This document shows positions 8,223-16,686 of a stretch of 64,000 nt of DNA, in pieces (position 1 is the first letter of the stretch; each line of letters begins with the position of its first letter). The translations under genes and the position numbers were made by a program. Source of the stretch: Micromonospora phaseoli (GTDB taxonomy: Bacteria; Actinomycetota; Actinomycetes; Mycobacteriales; Micromonosporaceae). The stretch is from the NCBI RefSeq assembly GCF_900109115.1, contig NZ_FNYV01000004.1, positions 1 to 64,000 of the forward strand, written 5' to 3'. Below the pieces are notes generated by a model, which was not told the DNA's origin, did no database searches, and saw only the letters and a list, made by a program, of their open reading frames with translations.

Positions 8223-9470
8223 CTATCCGCGGTGAGGGTCGCTGGCCCGGTGGGGGTCGGCGCCGGCCACGGTGCGGCGGGTGTCGCCGTGCCCACCGTG
8301 CCAGTCAAGGATCATCAGGCAGGCGTCGTCGGGCAGAACAGGTCCGGCTACTTCGAGGACGAGGTCGCCGAGGACGCGGACCGCCTCCCTGGGGTGCAGT
8401 GCGCTCAGGTGCTGCAGTCGTGTGGGCAGGTCAAGGGCGGCGGCGCCGCGTTCGAGCATCCCGTCGGTGAGCAGCACCAGTCGGTCACCGGGTCGCAACT
8501 CGAGCCCGGCCACCCGGTACGGCTTGTGGCGCAGGACCCCGAAGGGCCGATTGGCGGGCAGTGCCACCGCCTGTGTGGCACCGTCGCGCAGCAGCAGCGG
8601 GGTGGGGTGCCCGGCGTTGACCAAGGCGAGGGATCCGGTGGACAGGTCGAGCCGGCCGAGAAGCCCGGTGGCGAAGGGCGACACGGCGGGGGCGTTGTCA
8701 ACGAGTGCCTCGTCTGCGGCCTGTGCCTGCTCGAGCAGGGTGCCGCCGCGCCGGCGGGCGTTGCGTAGTCCGCCGACGCACAAGGTCGCGGTGAGCGCGC
8801 TGTGCACACCGTGGCCCACCGCGTCGGTGATGCTGAAATGCAGCAGGTCCCGGGCCACGCTGTAGTCGAAGGTGTCGCCACCGATGCTGGCTGCCGGCTC
8901 CAGCCAGGCCGCGAGGGTGAACGAGTCGGCTTCACAGGTGAACGATGCGGGCAGCAGCCGCCGTTGGATCTCCGCGGCGAGGGTGAACGGGCTCGTCCGT
9001 TGCCCCCATTCGAACAGGTCGGTGTGCCGACGGTTGGCGATGACCACGAACGCCAACGTGTGCGCAGCCCGCGACACCCGCTGCAGGATCCCGTCGGTCG
9101 GTGCGGCAGACAGTGCGATCTCCAACAGCCCGATGGCCTCGCCGCGCTGGGTGACCGGCGCCCGCACCACGTACTGGTCATCGGCGTACTCGACCAGTAC
9201 CCGCTGCGCACGGAGCGCCTGCTCCTGGAGGCCGCCGTCGAAGGGCAGCACCATCGCGACGTCCTCGCCATGCCGACGGCCGCCGGGCACGTACCCGATC
9301 GGGACGTGGACCAGGCGCACGAGGGCGCGGCCGCTCATGTCCGCCACGAGGAAGGACATGGACAACGCGTCGAGGTTCACCCCGATGCTGCGGGTCACCG
9401 CCTCGACGGCGTCGACCGGGGCGGCCTTCTCGACCGCGAGCAGCACTTCGTTGAGATCCACGCCGCTCAT
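8223..9470 (-). CDS. PP2C-type (SpoIIE-like) serine phosphatase with GAF-like domain
   Basis: A 415-aa protein. Residues about 1-160 form a GAF-like sensory region. It is followed by a PPM/SpoIIE phosphatase domain: AAEIQRRLLPASF at its start, SIGGDTFDY carrying the first metal Asp, ITDAVGHGVHSAL, and LVLLTDGMLER near the end with another metal Asp. Such proteins usually dephosphorylate anti-sigma-factor antagonists in partner-switching pathways. I took the ATG at 9470 because GAGG lies 5 bases upstream; the frame extends 25 codons further. Confidence 0.82.
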   Translation of the reverse strand: MSGVDLNEVLLAVEKAAPVDAVEAVTRSIGVNLDALSMSFLVADMSGRALVRLVHVPIGYVPGGRRHGEDVAMVLPFDGGLQEQALRAQRVLVEYADDQYVVRAPVTQRGEAIGLLEIALSAAPTDGILQRVSRAAHTLAFVVIANRRHTDLFEWGQRTSPFTLAAEIQRRLLPASFTCEADSFTLAAWLEPAASIGGDTFDYSVARDLLHFSITDAVGHGVHSALTATLCVGGLRNARRRGGTLLEQAQAADEALVDNAPAVSPFATGLLGRLDLSTGSLALVNAGHPTPLLLRDGATQAVALPANRPFGVLRHKPYRVAGLELRPGDRLVLLTDGMLERGAAALDLPTRLQHLSALHPREAVRVLGDLVLEVAGPVLPDDACLMILDWHGGHGDTRRTVAGADPHRASDPHRG

Positions 9471-9508
9471 CCCGTCCTCGGTCACGCGGCGGAGCATAGA
9501 CCGGATGC

Positions 9509-9528
9509 GTGCAGGGTTCTCCCTGCAC
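9509..9528 (-). terminator. Hairpin between oxidoreductase and phosphatase genes
   Basis: Perfect 8-bp stem GTGCAGGG/CCCTGCAC with a TTCT loop, 14 bp beyond the stop of the minus-strand oxidoreductase gene. Confidence 0.55.
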
Positions 9529-9541
9529 CCTGTTGCGGCGG

Positions 9542-10453
9542 TCAACCGATGGTGAGGACGACCTTCCCACGGCCATGCCCGATCTCGACCTCACGGTGCG
9601 CGTCGGCGGCGTCTTCCAGAGGGAACGTCCTACGCACGTGGATGCGCAGCTTCCCCTGGGTGTACAGGTCGGCCAGCTCGGCGAGTCGGGCCGCCGAACG
9701 CAGGTTGGGGGTGACCCGGATACCGAGTTCCTGGGCCCTGTCGTGCTCGACCAGGGTGAGGATCCGACCTCGGTCGGCTACCAGGGCGAGCGATACGGCC
9801 AATGAGTCGCCGCCGGCTGCGTGAAGGGCGACGTCCACGCCGTCCGGTACGGTCGCCCGGACACGATCGCCCAGGCCGTCGCCGTAGGCGATCGGGATCG
9901 CACCAAGCGAGCGGAGGTAGTCGTGGTTCTCCTCGCGGGCGGTGCCGATGACGGTCGCGCCCCACTCGACCGCCAACTGGACCGCGACGGTGCCGACCGC
10001 GCCGGCCGCCCCGTGGATCAGTACGGTGTCGCTCTTGCCGACACTCAGTTCTTGCAGGGCGATGTGGGCGGTCTGCGCTGCCGCGCTGAATCCACCGGCG
10101 ATTTCCCAGGGCATGCCGGCTGGTTTGGCGGTGACGTGCTCAGCGGGTACGACCAGTTGTTCGGCGTAGGCGTTGAGCAGGTCGAAACCCAACACCTCGG
10201 CGCCAACCGGAATGCCGGTGACTCCCTCACCGATCTGGTCGACCACACCGGCGAACTCGTTACCCGGGATCCGCGGATAGTCCGGTGGCACACCGGGCGG
10301 TGTCCAGCCTGCCCGTAGGGCACAGTCGAACGGCTGTACTCCCGCCGCCTTGACCCGGATGCGCACCTGCCCGGCACTGACCTGTGGGGTGTCAACTTCC
10401 ATCAGGGTCAGCACCTCAGGGCCGCCGGGCTGGACGAACGCCGCTGCTCTCAC
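9542..10453 (-). CDS. NADP-dependent quinone/zinc-free alcohol oxidoreductase
   Basis: A 303-aa medium-chain dehydrogenase/reductase of the quinone oxidoreductase group. It has an N-terminal GroES-like domain (AGVQPFDCALRAG, PGNEFAGVVDQIG) and a Rossmann domain with IHGAAGAVGTVAVQLA. The structural-zinc Cys cluster of alcohol dehydrogenases is absent. It probably reduces quinones or enones with NADPH. GGAG lies 7 bases before the GTG at 10453, which fits the family N-terminus (VRAAAFVQPGGPEVL). It stands alone. Confidence 0.83.
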   Translation of the reverse strand: MRAAAFVQPGGPEVLTLMEVDTPQVSAGQVRIRVKAAGVQPFDCALRAGWTPPGVPPDYPRIPGNEFAGVVDQIGEGVTGIPVGAEVLGFDLLNAYAEQLVVPAEHVTAKPAGMPWEIAGGFSAAAQTAHIALQELSVGKSDTVLIHGAAGAVGTVAVQLAVEWGATVIGTAREENHDYLRSLGAIPIAYGDGLGDRVRATVPDGVDVALHAAGGDSLAVSLALVADRGRILTLVEHDRAQELGIRVTPNLRSAARLAELADLYTQGKLRIHVRRTFPLEDAADAHREVEIGHGRGKVVLTIG

Positions 10454-10598
10454 TACCGACTCCTTCTCTGCCGTGAACGGGGTCGAGTCTCTGGCCTGAA
10501 CCTTGGTTGAGGTCAAGCGAACGTCGTGAGATGGAGCGGCGAATCGGCCCGGCACGCTGCCATAGGCTCGCCGTCATGAGCCATCCCGCCATCGACGC

Positions 10599-11183
10599 AT
10601 GGGACGCCTGGCACCCGATCGACTGGCCGAACGCCTCCGCGATCTGCAGATCCCCTGGTACGTCGCGGCCGGTTGGGCGGTTGATCTGTTTCGCGGCAGG
10701 CAGACCCGCGCCCACGAAGACCTGGAGGTCGCCGTGCCGGCCGCACATTTCGCGCTGCTGCCGCCGCTCTTCCCCGAGCTTGACTTCTGGGTGCCGGCGG
10801 GCGGGGGCGTCCTGGTGCCGGCGACGGCCGACGCGCTGGCCGGCGACTGCTGTCAGACGTGGGCCTGGGACCGGCTGGCGGGCAGGTGGCGCTTTGATGT
10901 CTTCCGGGAGCCGCATGACGGGGACGTATGGGTCTGTCGCCGCGACGAGCAGCGGATCCGCCGACCGTACCGGGAGATCATCCGGCGCTCCGACGACGGG
11001 ATCCCGTACCTGGGCATCGAGGTCGTGCTGTTGTTCAAGGCGAAGCACACCCGGGACAAGGACGAGGCTGACTTCACCGGCGTACTGCCCTTGCTGTCCC
11101 GGGCGGAGCGTGGCTGGCTGGATGCGGCGCTCGGCCTGACCCACCCTGACCATCCCTGGCGTGCCCGGCTGCGGTCATGTTGA
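10599..11183 (+). CDS. Nucleotidyltransferase-like protein (aminoglycoside-transferase-related)
   Basis: A 194-aa protein with YVAAGWAVDLFRG followed by TRAHEDLEVAV. This is the G-G/A-W-A-x-D-x-(8-12)-D-hydrophobic pattern of the nucleotidyltransferase fold in PF10706-type proteins. The conserved Asp pair (AVDLF and EDLEVAV) fits metal binding, although the second position is E-D-L-E rather than the usual D-L-D. It could adenylylate a small molecule or be a degenerate relative. No resistance phenotype should be assumed. It precedes a phosphotransferase gene in the same direction. Confidence 0.65.
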   Translation: MGRLAPDRLAERLRDLQIPWYVAAGWAVDLFRGRQTRAHEDLEVAVPAAHFALLPPLFPELDFWVPAGGGVLVPATADALAGDCCQTWAWDRLAGRWRFDVFREPHDGDVWVCRRDEQRIRRPYREIIRRSDDGIPYLGIEVVLLFKAKHTRDKDEADFTGVLPLLSRAERGWLDAALGLTHPDHPWRARLRSC

Positions 11184-11253
11184 TCCGAGTGGGATACGGC
11201 CTGCTGTTGGCCGCCCGGAAACACCACATCGCGCATCGGACAGGCAGGGCAGA

Positions 11254-12279
11254 ATGCCGTGCATGCGGGACAGGCCGACGGGGCTGGACGAGGATCAGCT
11301 GACAGCGGCGCTCTTCCAGGGCTGGGACATGCGGGTCGAGTCCGCGAAGTACCTACCGGTGGGTGCGGGCAGCTACCACTGGTCCGTCACCGACCAGAAC
11401 GGCATCGTCCGGTTCGTCAAGGTCGACGATCTCCGTGCCGGCGAAGCCAGCCCTCGGGACTTCTGCAACGGTCTGCGGCAGTCCTTGACGACCGCGCTTT
11501 CCCTGCACCGCGACGCCGGGCTCGGGTTCGTCGTCACCGCGATCCCCGCCACGGACGGGACGCTACTGCGGCGACTCACCCCCAGGTACGCCCTGTCGGT
11601 GTTCCCCCTGGTCGACGGCACCGCCGGTGAATTCGGCCCGCACCGACGCGACGAGCTGGGCGAGATGGTGGCCGTCCTCGCCGACCTGCATGGAGCCACT
11701 CCGGTGGTCGCGCACCTCGCCTCGCGGACCGACCTGCGGCTACCCGGCCGGAAACGGCTGCGCGGGGCGTTGCGGTCGCTGGACCACCCGTGGACCGGTG
11801 GGCCGCACGCCGAGCCGGCCCGCAAGCTCCTGATCCGACACCAGGCACGTGTCCGTCGATGGTTGGCGGACTTCGACCGGCTCGTCGACGTCACCCGAAC
11901 CACGGTGCCCGGCTGGGTCGTCACCCACGGCGAGCCCCATCCGGGCAACGTCATGCACACCTCCGACGGCATGCGGCTGATCGACTGGACAACCGTGCAG
12001 ATCGCCCCGCCGGAACGCGACTTGTGGATGTTGACAGCGGCGTTCACCAACATGATCGGCACCGATGCGCTCGACGTCGACGACGACGTGCTGGCCGGGT
12101 ACGCCGAGGCGACCGGCCGTACGGTCAGGCCAGCCGGAATCGCCCTCTACCACCGGTGGTGGGTGCTCGCCGATGTCGCCGCCTTCACCGACGACCTCCG
12201 CAGACCTCACGGCGACGGAGAGGACGCCGCGGCGGCACTGGCCTACCTCACCGGATACCTCGAAACCGCCACCGACTGA
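11254..12279 (+). CDS. APH-type phosphotransferase
   Basis: A 341-aa kinase-fold protein. The catalytic loop is VVTHGEPHPGNVM (the H-G-E-x-H-x-x-N pattern) and the metal site is RLIDWTT. The N-terminal lobe has the glycine-containing loop VGAGSYHWSV and a Lys in VRFVKVDD. The family phosphorylates aminoglycosides, macrolides, homoserine or other hydroxyls; the acceptor here is unknown. I used the ATG at 11254, though an ATG at 11263 is equally possible. It follows the nucleotidyltransferase-like gene. Confidence 0.78.
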   Translation: MPCMRDRPTGLDEDQLTAALFQGWDMRVESAKYLPVGAGSYHWSVTDQNGIVRFVKVDDLRAGEASPRDFCNGLRQSLTTALSLHRDAGLGFVVTAIPATDGTLLRRLTPRYALSVFPLVDGTAGEFGPHRRDELGEMVAVLADLHGATPVVAHLASRTDLRLPGRKRLRGALRSLDHPWTGGPHAEPARKLLIRHQARVRRWLADFDRLVDVTRTTVPGWVVTHGEPHPGNVMHTSDGMRLIDWTTVQIAPPERDLWMLTAAFTNMIGTDALDVDDDVLAGYAEATGRTVRPAGIALYHRWWVLADVAAFTDDLRRPHGDGEDAAAALAYLTGYLETATD

Positions 12280-12358
12280 ACGAGAGGGACGCGGGGCCGC
12301 CCGAGGTTGCCGCTGGCGCCCTGTTCGTACCCTGGCGGTCCAGGTGTAGGAGGTCGGC

Positions 12359-12850
12359 ATGTCAGTCGGCAAGCGGACGAGCAACCCGTGGCTTCCGCCG
12401 CGCTGGTTCATCCATCTGGCCTGGTCGACGCACCGGAGCCTGTACCGGCTCTCCGGCGGCCGGGTCGGACTGTGGCGGCCGGGCGCCAAGGGCTGGGGCA
12501 CCCTGCGATTGACCACCATCGGCCGTCGCACCGGCCAGCCGCGCAGCGTCATCCTCGGGTACGTCGAGGACGGGTCGCACCTGGTCTCGCTGGCGATGAA
12601 CGGGTGGGGTGAGGGTGAGCCCGCCTGGTGGCTCAACCTGCAGGCGAATCCGGACGCGACCGTCGACCTGGTCGGAGGGCGGCGGCTGGTACATGCTCAC
12701 GCGGCAACAGGCGACGAGCGGTTACGGCTGTGGGCCCACTGGCGCAAGATCGACAAGAACCTCGACGCGTATGCGGCGCTGCGGTCGGCCGAGACGGCGG
12801 TGGTGGTCCTGGTGCCCCGGGCCGGCGCGTCGGACACGTTGCCCGGCTAG
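12359..12850 (+). CDS. Deazaflavin (F420)-dependent nitroreductase-family protein
   Basis: A 163-aa protein with LRLTTIGRRTGQPRSVIL and WWLNLQANPDATVDL, the two hallmark segments of the Ddn/DUF385 family of F420-binding oxidoreductases in actinobacteria. These bind cofactor F420 in a split-barrel fold and reduce quinones or nitro compounds. GGAGG lies 6 bases upstream of the ATG. Its stop abuts the remnant of a regulator gene on the other strand (12851). Confidence 0.85.
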   Translation: MSVGKRTSNPWLPPRWFIHLAWSTHRSLYRLSGGRVGLWRPGAKGWGTLRLTTIGRRTGQPRSVILGYVEDGSHLVSLAMNGWGEGEPAWWLNLQANPDATVDLVGGRRLVHAHAATGDERLRLWAHWRKIDKNLDAYAALRSAETAVVVLVPRAGASDTLPG

Positions 12851-13140
12851 CTACCCGACCGACGACCCGCCGACGACCGCCGGACGGGTCGCGTGCAACG
12901 ACGCCAGCAGCTGCAGCCGGTCCGCGTCCACGCTGCCGGGCTCGGCGGTGAGGACCAGCATGACCGGCCCGGAACTGCCGGGCAGCGGGTACGTGTCCCA
13001 GTCCAGGACGATGTCGCCGGCCTCGGGGACCCGGAAGGTCTTTGTGCCGCTGACCGACTCGCGTACGTCGTGCCGGGCCACAGCCGCCGGAACTCGGCGC
13101 TGCGGATGCTCAGCTCGCCGACGATCGCGGTGGCGCGGGG
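12851..13140 (-). pseudogene. Remnant of MmyB-type HTH regulator (C-terminal part)
   Basis: The minus strand encodes only the ligand-binding C-terminus of an XRE-type regulator with an MmyB-like domain: GELSIRSAEFRRLW, then in another frame RHDVRESVSGTKTFRVPE and VLDWDTYPLPG. The two pieces are joined by losing one base near 13078 (TGGCCCGG where TGGGCCCGG would keep the frame). The N-terminal helix-turn-helix half is missing, replaced at about 13141 by the middle of an SDR gene read the other way. Confidence 0.75.
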
Positions 13141-13711
13141 ATGGGTGGGCTCGGCCACTTCGCGTTGACCGGCCTGTTGCTCGGCAACCTGACCGCCGCG
13201 AGGACGCCGCGGGTGGTCAATCTCAGCTCGATCACCCACAGGAGCGCGCATCAGGAGCGCGCATCTCGACTTCGACGACCTGATGTTCGAGCGTGGCTCC
13301 CGGGTCGCTCCCGCTTACGGCAGGTCCAGGCTCGCCACCACCGTGTTCGGCATCGAGCTGGACCGCCGGCTGCGCGCCGCCGGGTCGCCGATCGTCAGCG
13401 CGCTGGCCCATCCCGGTCTCACCCGCACCAACCTGACTCCGCGTGCCTGGGAACACCGCGGCCGGGTCGGGCAGTTGGTCGCCCGGGTCGGCCTCCTGGC
13501 GACTCAGAATGTCGAGCAGGGCGCACTGCCACAGCTGTTCGCCGCGACCGGACCCGAGGTGCGTGGTGGCCAGTTCTTCGGGCCGTCCGGGCTCTGGGAG
13601 ACGCGGGGCAGGGTCACCGAGGCCCGCCTCAGCCGGGAGGCGCTCGATCCGGCCGTCGGCGAGCGGCTCTGGGCGGCCGCCGAAGCGCTCACCGACGTCA
13701 GCCACCTCTGA
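13141..13711 (+). pseudogene. Broken SDR oxidoreductase
   Basis: Residues resembling the middle and end of a short-chain dehydrogenase: LGHFALTGLLL, VVNLSSITHRSAH, then after a frame change LDFDDLMFERGS and YGRSRLATTVFGIELDRRLRA. The N-terminal cofactor-binding third is gone. A 13-bp tandem duplication at 13240-13265 shifts the frame; removing one copy restores HRSAHLDFDDL. The catalytic YxxxK is YxxSR, so the Lys is also lost. It is not expected to be functional. Confidence 0.8.
13240..13265 (+). repeat. 13-bp tandem duplication that breaks the SDR frame
   Basis: AGGAGCGCGCATC occurs at 13240-13252 and again at 13253-13265. Thirteen is not a multiple of three, so the duplication alone explains the frameshift. 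Confidence 0.9.
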
Positions 13712-13736
13712 CCAGGCACTCTGCGTGCCGTCCGGC

Positions 13737-14603
13737 TCAGCGGGGGCAGGCGTAGCTGACCTCGGTCGCCGCCTGCACCGGTGACGGGGCGACGATGTTC
13801 ACCGTCGCGGTCTCGGTGGTGCTGCCGACCCCGCTGAACGACCAGCGCAGGGTCAGCTCGACGGTGCGCTGGCCCCAGCCGACCCGCTCGGTCAGCAGGG
13901 CGCCCGGTGCGCTGCCGGACCGCAGCCACTGGTATTCGATGACGCCCGCGCGGCCGTTGGTCCGCACGGTGGCGACCACGTCGATGCTCACGTCGCACCG
14001 CTCACCGGCGGGGCGGGGCACGGCCGCATTCACCTCGACGACCTCCAGCGGGCTGAGCCGCTGCCAGATCCAGAGCCCGACCGCGGCGAGCAGAGCGAGG
14101 GTGAGCAGAGTGGACAGCAGCGAGACCAATCGCCGCCAAGCCGACCTGCGGCGCGGTGGCGGCGCCGGCGTCGGCCAGGCGGGAGCCGGCGGCGGGGCGA
14201 CCGGCACGCCGGGGCCGAATCGCAGCTCCCCGCCGGGCCCGGCGGTCGGCGCGGCGAGCGCTTCCCCACCGGTATGCGCGCCGGCCGTGGCCGCCGTGGT
14301 ACGTCCGGCCTCGGTCGCGCCCAGGGCAGCCGTGACGCCGACGGCCTGGGTCGGCCCGATGCGGCCCAGCGACACGGTCGGCTCAGCGCCTTCCAGGAAC
14401 ACCGTCGGCTCAGCGCCGCCCAGGAACGCCGTCGGCTCAGCGCCGCCCAGCGACACCGTCGGCTCGGCGCCGCCCAGCGACACCGTCGGCGCGTCCGCCG
14501 GCGCATCGGGTGATGGGGTGTGACCGGGTGGGACGTTGACGGCCGGCTCAGCCGGTACCCGTTGGGTGGGCAGGGCCTCGGTGGCGTCGTCCGGCTGGGT
14601 CAC
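13737..14603 (-). CDS. Membrane-anchored protein with repeated PTVSLGGAE segment
   Basis: A 288-aa protein with a disordered N-terminal half, a single TM helix (about residues 158-180, LVSLLSTLLTLALLAAVGLWIW) and an extracellular beta-rich C-terminus with two Cys. The N-terminal half contains about five near copies of the nonapeptide PTVSLGGAE (variants PTAFLGGAE, PTVFLEGAE). The Thr-containing repeats could be kinase targets. It lies 58 bp downstream of a Ser/Thr kinase gene. GGAG lies 9 bases before the GTG start. Function unknown. Confidence 0.7.
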   Translation of the reverse strand: MTQPDDATEALPTQRVPAEPAVNVPPGHTPSPDAPADAPTVSLGGAEPTVSLGGAEPTAFLGGAEPTVFLEGAEPTVSLGRIGPTQAVGVTAALGATEAGRTTAATAGAHTGGEALAAPTAGPGGELRFGPGVPVAPPPAPAWPTPAPPPRRRSAWRRLVSLLSTLLTLALLAAVGLWIWQRLSPLEVVEVNAAVPRPAGERCDVSIDVVATVRTNGRAGVIEYQWLRSGSAPGALLTERVGWGQRTVELTLRWSFSGVGSTTETATVNIVAPSPVQAATEVSYACPR

Positions 14604-14661
14604 GGCTGCGTCTCCTGCGTCGTGGTGGGGCGGTGTGTGCTGGGGGCGCGCGGGCAGCCGG

Positions 14662-16347
14662 TCAGCCCGGCGTGCAGAAGGAGTAGAGCGTCACGTACAC
14701 CGTGGAGCCGGTGGTGGTGTTGCCGGCGGCGTCGGTGGCGAGGACCGCCACCGGGATCCGGGTGGTGGAGCCAGGTCGGGGCAGCTCACCGAGCACACCC
14801 CGGAACTGGCCGCCGCGCAGCGGGCTCATGCTCTGCTCGTACGATCGCTTCTCCAGGGTGTAACGGAAGCGGACCCGCAGCTCGCCCGCGACCGTGCGGT
14901 CGTCGGCGACGAGCGCGGTGACGGTGCTCGTCGTGGGCCCGAACGGGCAACCGGTCGGGTCCAGCTCGGTCGGGCTCGCCGCGACCCGGTCGACGGTGGG
15001 CGCGGTGACATCGCGCGGCGGTGCGGAGCCGGTGCTGGTCGACGGGCTGGGTGCCGGGGTGGTCGCGCGGGCGCTGCCGGTGGGCGTCACCGACACGCTC
15101 GGCATGGCCGAGACGGTGGTGTCGGCGCTCGGATCGACGTCGCCGCCGGACGGGCCGGAGGTGGCGGTCGCTGGCTCGTCGGGCGTGGCGGTCGGCGTGG
15201 GCGGGGCGGCGGCACCGCCGGACGGGGCGATGCCGCCGGCCAGGTCCGTGCTCGCCTCGGCGGCCGTCCCCACAGCCACCGGTGGATCGTCCTTCGCGGC
15301 GTAGCTGAGCCCGGCCCCGCCGATCAGCAACGCCACCACCAGTCCACTGCCGACCAGCGCCGCCCGGGCCCGTCCGGTACGGCGGGGCACGAGAGCACCG
15401 GGGCCCTCACCTGCCGGTGGGACGGTGGACGCGCCGAGCGCCGTGTTGGCCACGCTGATGGCGCCGCCGGTGCCGTCCCGGAACGGGAACAGGGCCGCCA
15501 GCAGCGCCGCCCGTCGAGCCAGTTCGCGTAGCCCGCGCTGCTCCCAGTCCTCTCCGTACGCACCGGCGGCCACCTGCTCCAGCGTGGCCAGGAAGACCTG
15601 CGCGGGCTGTGGACGGTCGTCGGGACGCTTGGCCATCCCGTGTCGCAGCAGGCCGTGCACCGGTCGCGGAGCCGGGGTGGTGGGGATCGGCGCGCGGGCA
15701 TGCTGCTGGCGCAGGGTGGCCAGGTCACGCCCGTCGTACGGAGGGTGGCCGGTGAGGCACTCGAAGAAGGTCGCGGTGGCGGCGTAGATGTCGCACGCCG
15801 GGCTGGCGGGGGCACCGGTCCACTGCTCGGGCGCCATGTAGCGCGGGGTGCCGGTGACACTGCCACCGGAGTCGGCGCCCACCGGCATGGCGATGCCGAA
15901 GTCGGCGAGCTTGCTCGCCCCCTCGGCGGTGACCAGCACGTTCTCCGGCTTGTAGTCGCGGTGCACCACGCCACGGGCGTGCGCCGCGGCGAGCCCGGCG
16001 AGGGAACCCTTGAGTACGCAGAGCGCCGACTCCGGCGTCGTCGGGCCCTGCGCTCGCAGCATCTGACGCAGCGAGACGCCGTTGACCAACTCCATCACGA
16101 TGGCCGCGCCACCGGGCGCCTCGACGTACTCGTAGAGGCGGCACACGTACGGGTCGTCGAGGTCGGCCAGTAGCCGTGCCTCGTCCCGGAAGGCCGCCCG
16201 GAACAGCTCGTCGTCGATTCTGCCGGTCAGGTACTTGATCGCCACGGGGGTACCGGTGGCGTCGTGGACGGCGAGATCGACGCTGCCGGAGGCGCCGGCA
16301 CCGAGCCGGCGGACCGGGGTGTAGCCGGAGAGCTGCCATCCGCTCAT
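14662..16347 (-). CDS. Transmembrane serine/threonine protein kinase
   Basis: A 561-aa Hanks-type kinase. The N-terminal domain has the glycine loop LGAGASGSVDLA, the ATP-binding Lys in VAIKYL, the catalytic loop HRDYKPENVL, the DFG in LADFGIAMP and the APE-like MAPEQW. A TM helix follows (about residue 325-345), then an extracellular Ser/Thr/Pro-rich linker and a Cys-containing beta domain. Frames extending further upstream are read-through, as the family starts at MSGWQLSGY; GGAAAG lies upstream of this ATG. It likely phosphorylates the adjacent repeat protein or cell-wall factors, which is inference. Confidence 0.9.
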   Translation of the reverse strand: MSGWQLSGYTPVRRLGAGASGSVDLAVHDATGTPVAIKYLTGRIDDELFRAAFRDEARLLADLDDPYVCRLYEYVEAPGGAAIVMELVNGVSLRQMLRAQGPTTPESALCVLKGSLAGLAAAHARGVVHRDYKPENVLVTAEGASKLADFGIAMPVGADSGGSVTGTPRYMAPEQWTGAPASPACDIYAATATFFECLTGHPPYDGRDLATLRQQHARAPIPTTPAPRPVHGLLRHGMAKRPDDRPQPAQVFLATLEQVAAGAYGEDWEQRGLRELARRAALLAALFPFRDGTGGAISVANTALGASTVPPAGEGPGALVPRRTGRARAALVGSGLVVALLIGGAGLSYAAKDDPPVAVGTAAEASTDLAGGIAPSGGAAAPPTPTATPDEPATATSGPSGGDVDPSADTTVSAMPSVSVTPTGSARATTPAPSPSTSTGSAPPRDVTAPTVDRVAASPTELDPTGCPFGPTTSTVTALVADDRTVAGELRVRFRYTLEKRSYEQSMSPLRGGQFRGVLGELPRPGSTTRIPVAVLATDAAGNTTTGSTVYVTLYSFCTPG

Positions 16348-16686
16348 GTCGCCGCTTTCCGCGCTGTGCGCAGGTGGACGGTGCCGCTGGACACGCTGAT
16401 CATTATCGTCACCGCCGCCGGTGGCGCCATCGGCCCGACGGGTGCTCCGCCCGACCGGGCGGCTGGCAGGTGGCTCCGGGCGATGAGCGCGGTGGCCGGC
16501 GGCCGGCGAGCGGCCACCTCGGGCGACGCACGATGGTCGGTCACGGACACCCTGCCACTGGTAGCACCCCCGGTCAACGCCTGCGCGCGGGCGTGCGCCG
16601 GCGGCCTGGTGCGGCAGTCCCGCACCCGCCGCTGAGCTGCGGCGCTGCGACGTTTGATCTTGTCCGGCAGCGGAAAGTGTGGCGGG
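16348..16686. other. Divergent intergenic region
   Basis: About 340 bp between the divergent kinase and FMN-binding genes. No gene is supported; open frames there are continuations of the kinase shadow. A sequence TTGATC about 37 bp before the plus-strand start could be part of a promoter, without a convincing -10 partner. Confidence 0.35.
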
